Below are positions 6,995 to 8,737 of a stretch of 8,737 nucleotides of DNA, piece by piece (position 1 is the first letter of the stretch; each line of letters opens with the position of its first letter). The stretch comes from G020348185 sp964525045 (GTDB lineage Bacteria; Nitrospirota; Nitrospiria; Nitrospirales; UBA8639). Location: positions 1 through 8,737 of the forward strand of contig CAZGFD010000050.1 in the NCBI GenBank assembly GCA_964525045.1, written 5' to 3'. The notes under the pieces are model-generated. The model was not told the origin of the DNA. It ran no database searches and worked only from the letters and a program-made list of their open reading frames with translations. Both the position numbers and the translations under genes were made by a program.

Positions 6995-7049
6995 GGTTAA
7001 CTATAAGGAGAGAGGGTTTGCGGGTGTGGAAAATCGTGGAAGCAATAGT

Positions 7050-7700
7050 TCAGTGTTCTGTCATAAACCATCCTGCAACGGAGAGGCGCTTGTGGTCTCC
7101 CGCTAAGGGATCCACCCGGCACACTCGATGGAATCGTGGAACAGTGAAGATGGCCAAAGAGCCGGGCGTTGGAGCAATACACTCGGACACTTCCAACATC
7201 CGGTTCCCTTGTGGATCTTTTTTTTCTTTATACAGAATGAGTTCACCGCCCCAATCCGTTTGCCATTCTCGATGAAAATACGTGACAAGCGCTAACCGGC
7301 GCGTCGGCGGTCGATGCCCTTGAGAATAAGAATAGGCATCGTCCGTATCATCATGGGTTGGGAGACAGTCACCGGCCTGGTAGGAATAATAATTGAAATT
7401 GACATGTCTCCCCTTGATATTGGGGAACGATTCCATGTATTCGGCAACACAGGGAAGGCCCACCCGTTGCATAAACGCTCCTCCCTCCTTTGGGCCTACC
7501 TCAGCTTTCAACCAGTTTCCAGTGTTCGAAAAGGCTTTGGCAACGAGCGGCATTTCCGCCAAGGCCGTCCATTTGGATTTTTCCATGGCTTCACGAAAAG
7601 TTGCCATTTCAGAAGGAGACCAGAAATTCTCCAAAATTAATACAGGATTGACTTTGAAGGAAAATCTTGTCGGATCAAAATCAGAGAAGAGTATTTTCAC
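7050..7700 (-). CDS. 2-oxoglutarate/Fe(II) oxygenase, Tpa1/OGFOD1-like prolyl hydroxylase
   Basis: A 216-residue dioxygenase with one double-stranded beta-helix domain. Iron ligands are H116 and D118 (THDDTDD) and H191 (PRFHRV). R205 in HKRLSVAGWF is the likely 2-oxoglutarate-binding arginine. The segments FNYYSYQAGDCLPTHDD, RRLALVTYFHREWQTDWGGELILY and RLSVAGWF are typical of the prolyl hydroxylase group that includes yeast Tpa1 and human OGFOD1 (COG3751-type), which hydroxylate a proline of ribosomal protein uS12. A free-amino-acid substrate is also possible. The start is GTG (7700-7698): an in-frame TAG lies 14 codons upstream with no other start between. AGGAG (7731-7727) is too far for this GTG but well placed for a six-codon ORF whose stop overlaps it. 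The next gene is a 3-hydroxyproline dehydratase, which supports a hydroxyproline role. Confidence 0.82.
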   Translation of the reverse strand: MKILFSDFDPTRFSFKVNPVLILENFWSPSEMATFREAMEKSKWTALAEMPLVAKAFSNTGNWLKAEVGPKEGGAFMQRVGLPCVAEYMESFPNIKGRHVNFNYYSYQAGDCLPTHDDTDDAYSYSQGHRPPTRRLALVTYFHREWQTDWGGELILYKEKKDPQGNRMLEVSECIAPTPGSLAIFTVPRFHRVCRVDPLAGDHKRLSVAGWFMTEH

Positions 7701-7717
7701 GGTCTGTGACCATTCAC
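7697..7717 (-). CDS. Possible six-codon leader ORF overlapping the oxygenase start
   Basis: On the minus strand, AGGAG (7731-7727) is followed after 9 nt by GTG (7717-7715), encoding MNGHRP and ending in TGA (7699-7697). The TGA overlaps the oxygenase start as GTGA, the layout of translational coupling. The oxygenase GTG has no ribosome site of its own at normal spacing, so ribosomes may reach it by re-initiation. An ATG at 7713-7711 in a third frame gives a competing 10-codon ORF. A motif this short can arise by chance. Confidence 0.3.
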   Translation of the reverse strand: MNGHRP

Positions 7718-7861
7718 GAGGTTCGACTCCTGTATTAGTCTATCCAATAATCTTCCAGGAAAGAAAGACATTCACCCTGTTTTTCGTAATTTTGAATTGA
7801 ACCTGAAGGGCCCAGCCGGCTTGTGGAGAGCGGGAGGGAGCGGAGAGGAATCTTGAGGGAA
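7701..7861. other. Intergenic region between decarboxylase and oxygenase genes
   Basis: It holds the leader ORF and AGGAG site described separately. A purine-rich plus-strand tract at about 7825-7860 (pyrimidine-rich in the transcript of the minus-strand genes) and small palindromes GGGCCC (7808-7813) and AGCCGGCT (7814-7821) are also visible. No convincing terminator or sigma70 promoter was found, so I cannot say whether the decarboxylase and oxygenase share a transcript. Confidence 0.5.
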
Positions 7862-8590
7862 TTAGGACTCCTTTTTGGATACCTGTTTGGCGAGTCGATG
7901 AGCCAGTCGAACCATGGCGATGGAACGGTCAGCGGGATCGAGATAGACATTCAACACGTGGAGATGCTCTGAATCGGTGATGGAGGCGTTGAGGGTTTGT
8001 ACCAGTTCTCCATAGGTTTTTACCTGATGGCCGACTCCACCGCCAATCAATTCGCAAACTTTCTCATATCGCCATTCATGAAGGTCATTAAAGGGGCCGT
8101 CCATAATTTCACGCTCGGTGGAATATCCCCGATTGTTTAAAATTATCACGATCGGGGTTTGTCCATTTCGCAGACAGGTCGAGAGTTCAGTGCCGGTCAT
8201 TTGAAAGGCCCCATCCCCAACCAGCACAATGGGTCGTAGTGATGGATCGGCGCACGCGGCCCCAAGTGCGGCCGGGACACTAAAGCCCATGGATGTGTAA
8301 TAAGCCGGCGAAAGGAACTCGGCGCTTTTTCGAACATGTAAGTCTACAGCGGCTAGAAGGCATTCCCCCACATCGGCAATGACAATGGTCTTTTCGTTGA
8401 GGAGACCGTCCAAAAAACCAAACAGGCTTTTTAATGTCACGGGTGTTTCCGGTTCCGGGGATTCAAATGAAACCCTGTCGTCTTTCGGAAGCGGGAGATT
8501 CGGGAAAGCCGGCAGGGGGGAAGCAGCAAGAGCCCGGACAAAATCTTCAAATCGGACACTGTCATAACGATGATGCCGGATCGTGATCGC
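7862..8590 (-). CDS. Thiamine-diphosphate 2-oxo-acid decarboxylase (pyruvate/indolepyruvate type), 3' part
   Basis: C-terminal part of a ThDP enzyme of the pyruvate/indolepyruvate/branched-chain 2-keto acid decarboxylase group, which turns a 2-oxo acid into an aldehyde and CO2. The ThDP motif is intact: VLVGDGAFQMTGTEL (the GDG of GDG-x(24-27)-NN) followed by IILNNRGYSTE, in which the final Glu matches the catalytic Glu of yeast Pdc1 (GYTIE). ADVGECLLAA, AYYTSMGFSVPAALGA and the C-terminus are also typical. The GTG at 8440-8438 is only internal: the frame reads on upstream as IRHHRYDSVRFEDFVRALA and similar family-like sequence to about 8585, then loses sense and meets TAG at 8614-8612. About 240 of the usual ~550 residues are present. 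The 5' part is missing because of the junction at 8580-8592. The exact substrate cannot be told from this half. Confidence 0.85.
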   Translation of the reverse strand, partial: AITIRHHRYDSVRFEDFVRALAASPLPAFPNLPLPKDDRVSFESPEPETPVTLKSLFGFLDGLLNEKTIVIADVGECLLAAVDLHVRKSAEFLSPAYYTSMGFSVPAALGAACADPSLRPIVLVGDGAFQMTGTELSTCLRNGQTPIVIILNNRGYSTEREIMDGPFNDLHEWRYEKVCELIGGGVGHQVKTYGELVQTLNASITDSEHLHVLNVYLDPADRSIAMVRLAHRLAKQVSKKES

Positions 8591-8737
8591 ATCGGCCGTG
8601 GCGGCGTTCTTCTACGTACGCCTCATTGTGCTGATGTTCTTCACTGATGTGCCGGAAGGCGCAGAGGACTCCATCGCAGTGGGCAATGAGCCTTTGTCTC
8701 GCGTGGTCATCTACCTGACAGCGATCGCTATCCTGGT
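8583..8737 (+). CDS. nuoN: NADH-quinone oxidoreductase subunit N, internal fragment
   Basis: The plus-strand frame is open from 8574 to the window end and reads VIASAVAAFFYVRLIVLMFF, a transmembrane helix with the SAxxxxFYxRxIVLMFF signature of the NuoN proton-pumping subunit of complex I. A polar loop (TDVPEGAEDSIAVGNEPLS) and the start of the next helix (RVVIYLTAIAIL) follow. The wording FFYVRLIVLMFFTD is typical of actinobacterial NuoN. No start codon fits a gene beginning here, and upstream homology stops at the junction. By hand count its GC is about 58%, above the rest of the window. Most likely a foreign fragment joined by assembly; see the finding on the junction. Confidence 0.72.
   Translation, partial: MIASAVAAFFYVRLIVLMFFTDVPEGAEDSIAVGNEPLSRVVIYLTAIAIL

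Noticed and set aside
7018..7275. Plus-strand ORF with AAGGAG (7005-7010) 7 nt before a TTG
   Set aside because: It lies antisense to the conserved C-terminal half of the oxygenase, its product resembles nothing, and the ribosome-site match is in a short purine run.
7711..7740. tRNA T-arm look-alike (GGTTCGACTCC) between the oxygenase and decarboxylase genes
   Set aside because: Only 3 of 5 T-stem pairs form, and no matching acceptor, D-arm or anticodon arm is found upstream. The CTCCT part is better explained as the AGGAG site of the minus strand.
8438..8440. GTG as true start of a short decarboxylase-like protein of 192 residues
   Set aside because: The frame continues upstream with family-like residues and the GTG falls inside the domain, so the gene is truncated by the junction, not short.
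1..8737. CRISPR array, tRNA/rRNA genes, transposase, prophage or defence system
   Set aside because: No regularly spaced identical repeats, no RNA gene pattern and no matching protein family are visible. The only repeats are the REP-like cluster and the AACTCGA-type tract.

Overview
The window is a mid-GC (roughly half G+C), gene-dense stretch of bacterial chromosome. At least three products carry Sec signal peptides (a P1-family peptidase, an FKBP-type prolyl isomerase and a DUF5329 protein), and the intergenic DNA holds REP-type palindromes. This points to a Gram-negative bacterium. The gene set does not fix the lineage; a Nitrospirota-like or proteobacterial host would fit, but that is only an impression.

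Left half, plus strand. A cluster of three REP-like hairpins (94-202) leads into an exported DmpA/BapA-type P1 peptidase. A long imperfect hairpin with a T7 tract, a good terminator candidate, separates it from a FIST-domain sensory protein. An exported FKBP-type peptidyl-prolyl isomerase follows, then gcvT (aminomethyltransferase of the glycine cleavage system), whose stop codon overlaps the start of a Nudix ADP-ribose pyrophosphatase-like gene.

Right half, minus strand, converging on the Nudix gene. Read in transcription order: the 3' part of a thiamine-diphosphate 2-oxo-acid decarboxylase (pyruvate/indolepyruvate decarboxylase family), a Tpa1/OGFOD1-like 2-oxoglutarate/Fe(II) prolyl hydroxylase, a trans-3-hydroxy-L-proline dehydratase of the proline racemase family, a SnoaL/NTF2-like protein, and a DUF5329 exported protein. 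The hydroxylase and dehydratase pair is the most interesting biology. Tpa1/OGFOD1-type enzymes make trans-3-hydroxyproline in a ribosomal protein, and the next gene encodes the enzyme that dehydrates free trans-3-hydroxyproline, so the pair may make and then recycle the same unusual residue.

Right end. At about 8580-8592 the decarboxylase reading frame stops making sense. The last ~150 bases instead encode, on the plus strand, an internal piece of NuoN (complex I) with an actinobacterial look and higher GC. Its length is close to one short sequencing read, so this is most likely a chimeric join at a contig end. The decarboxylase is therefore cut by an artefact and is probably not a true pseudogene.
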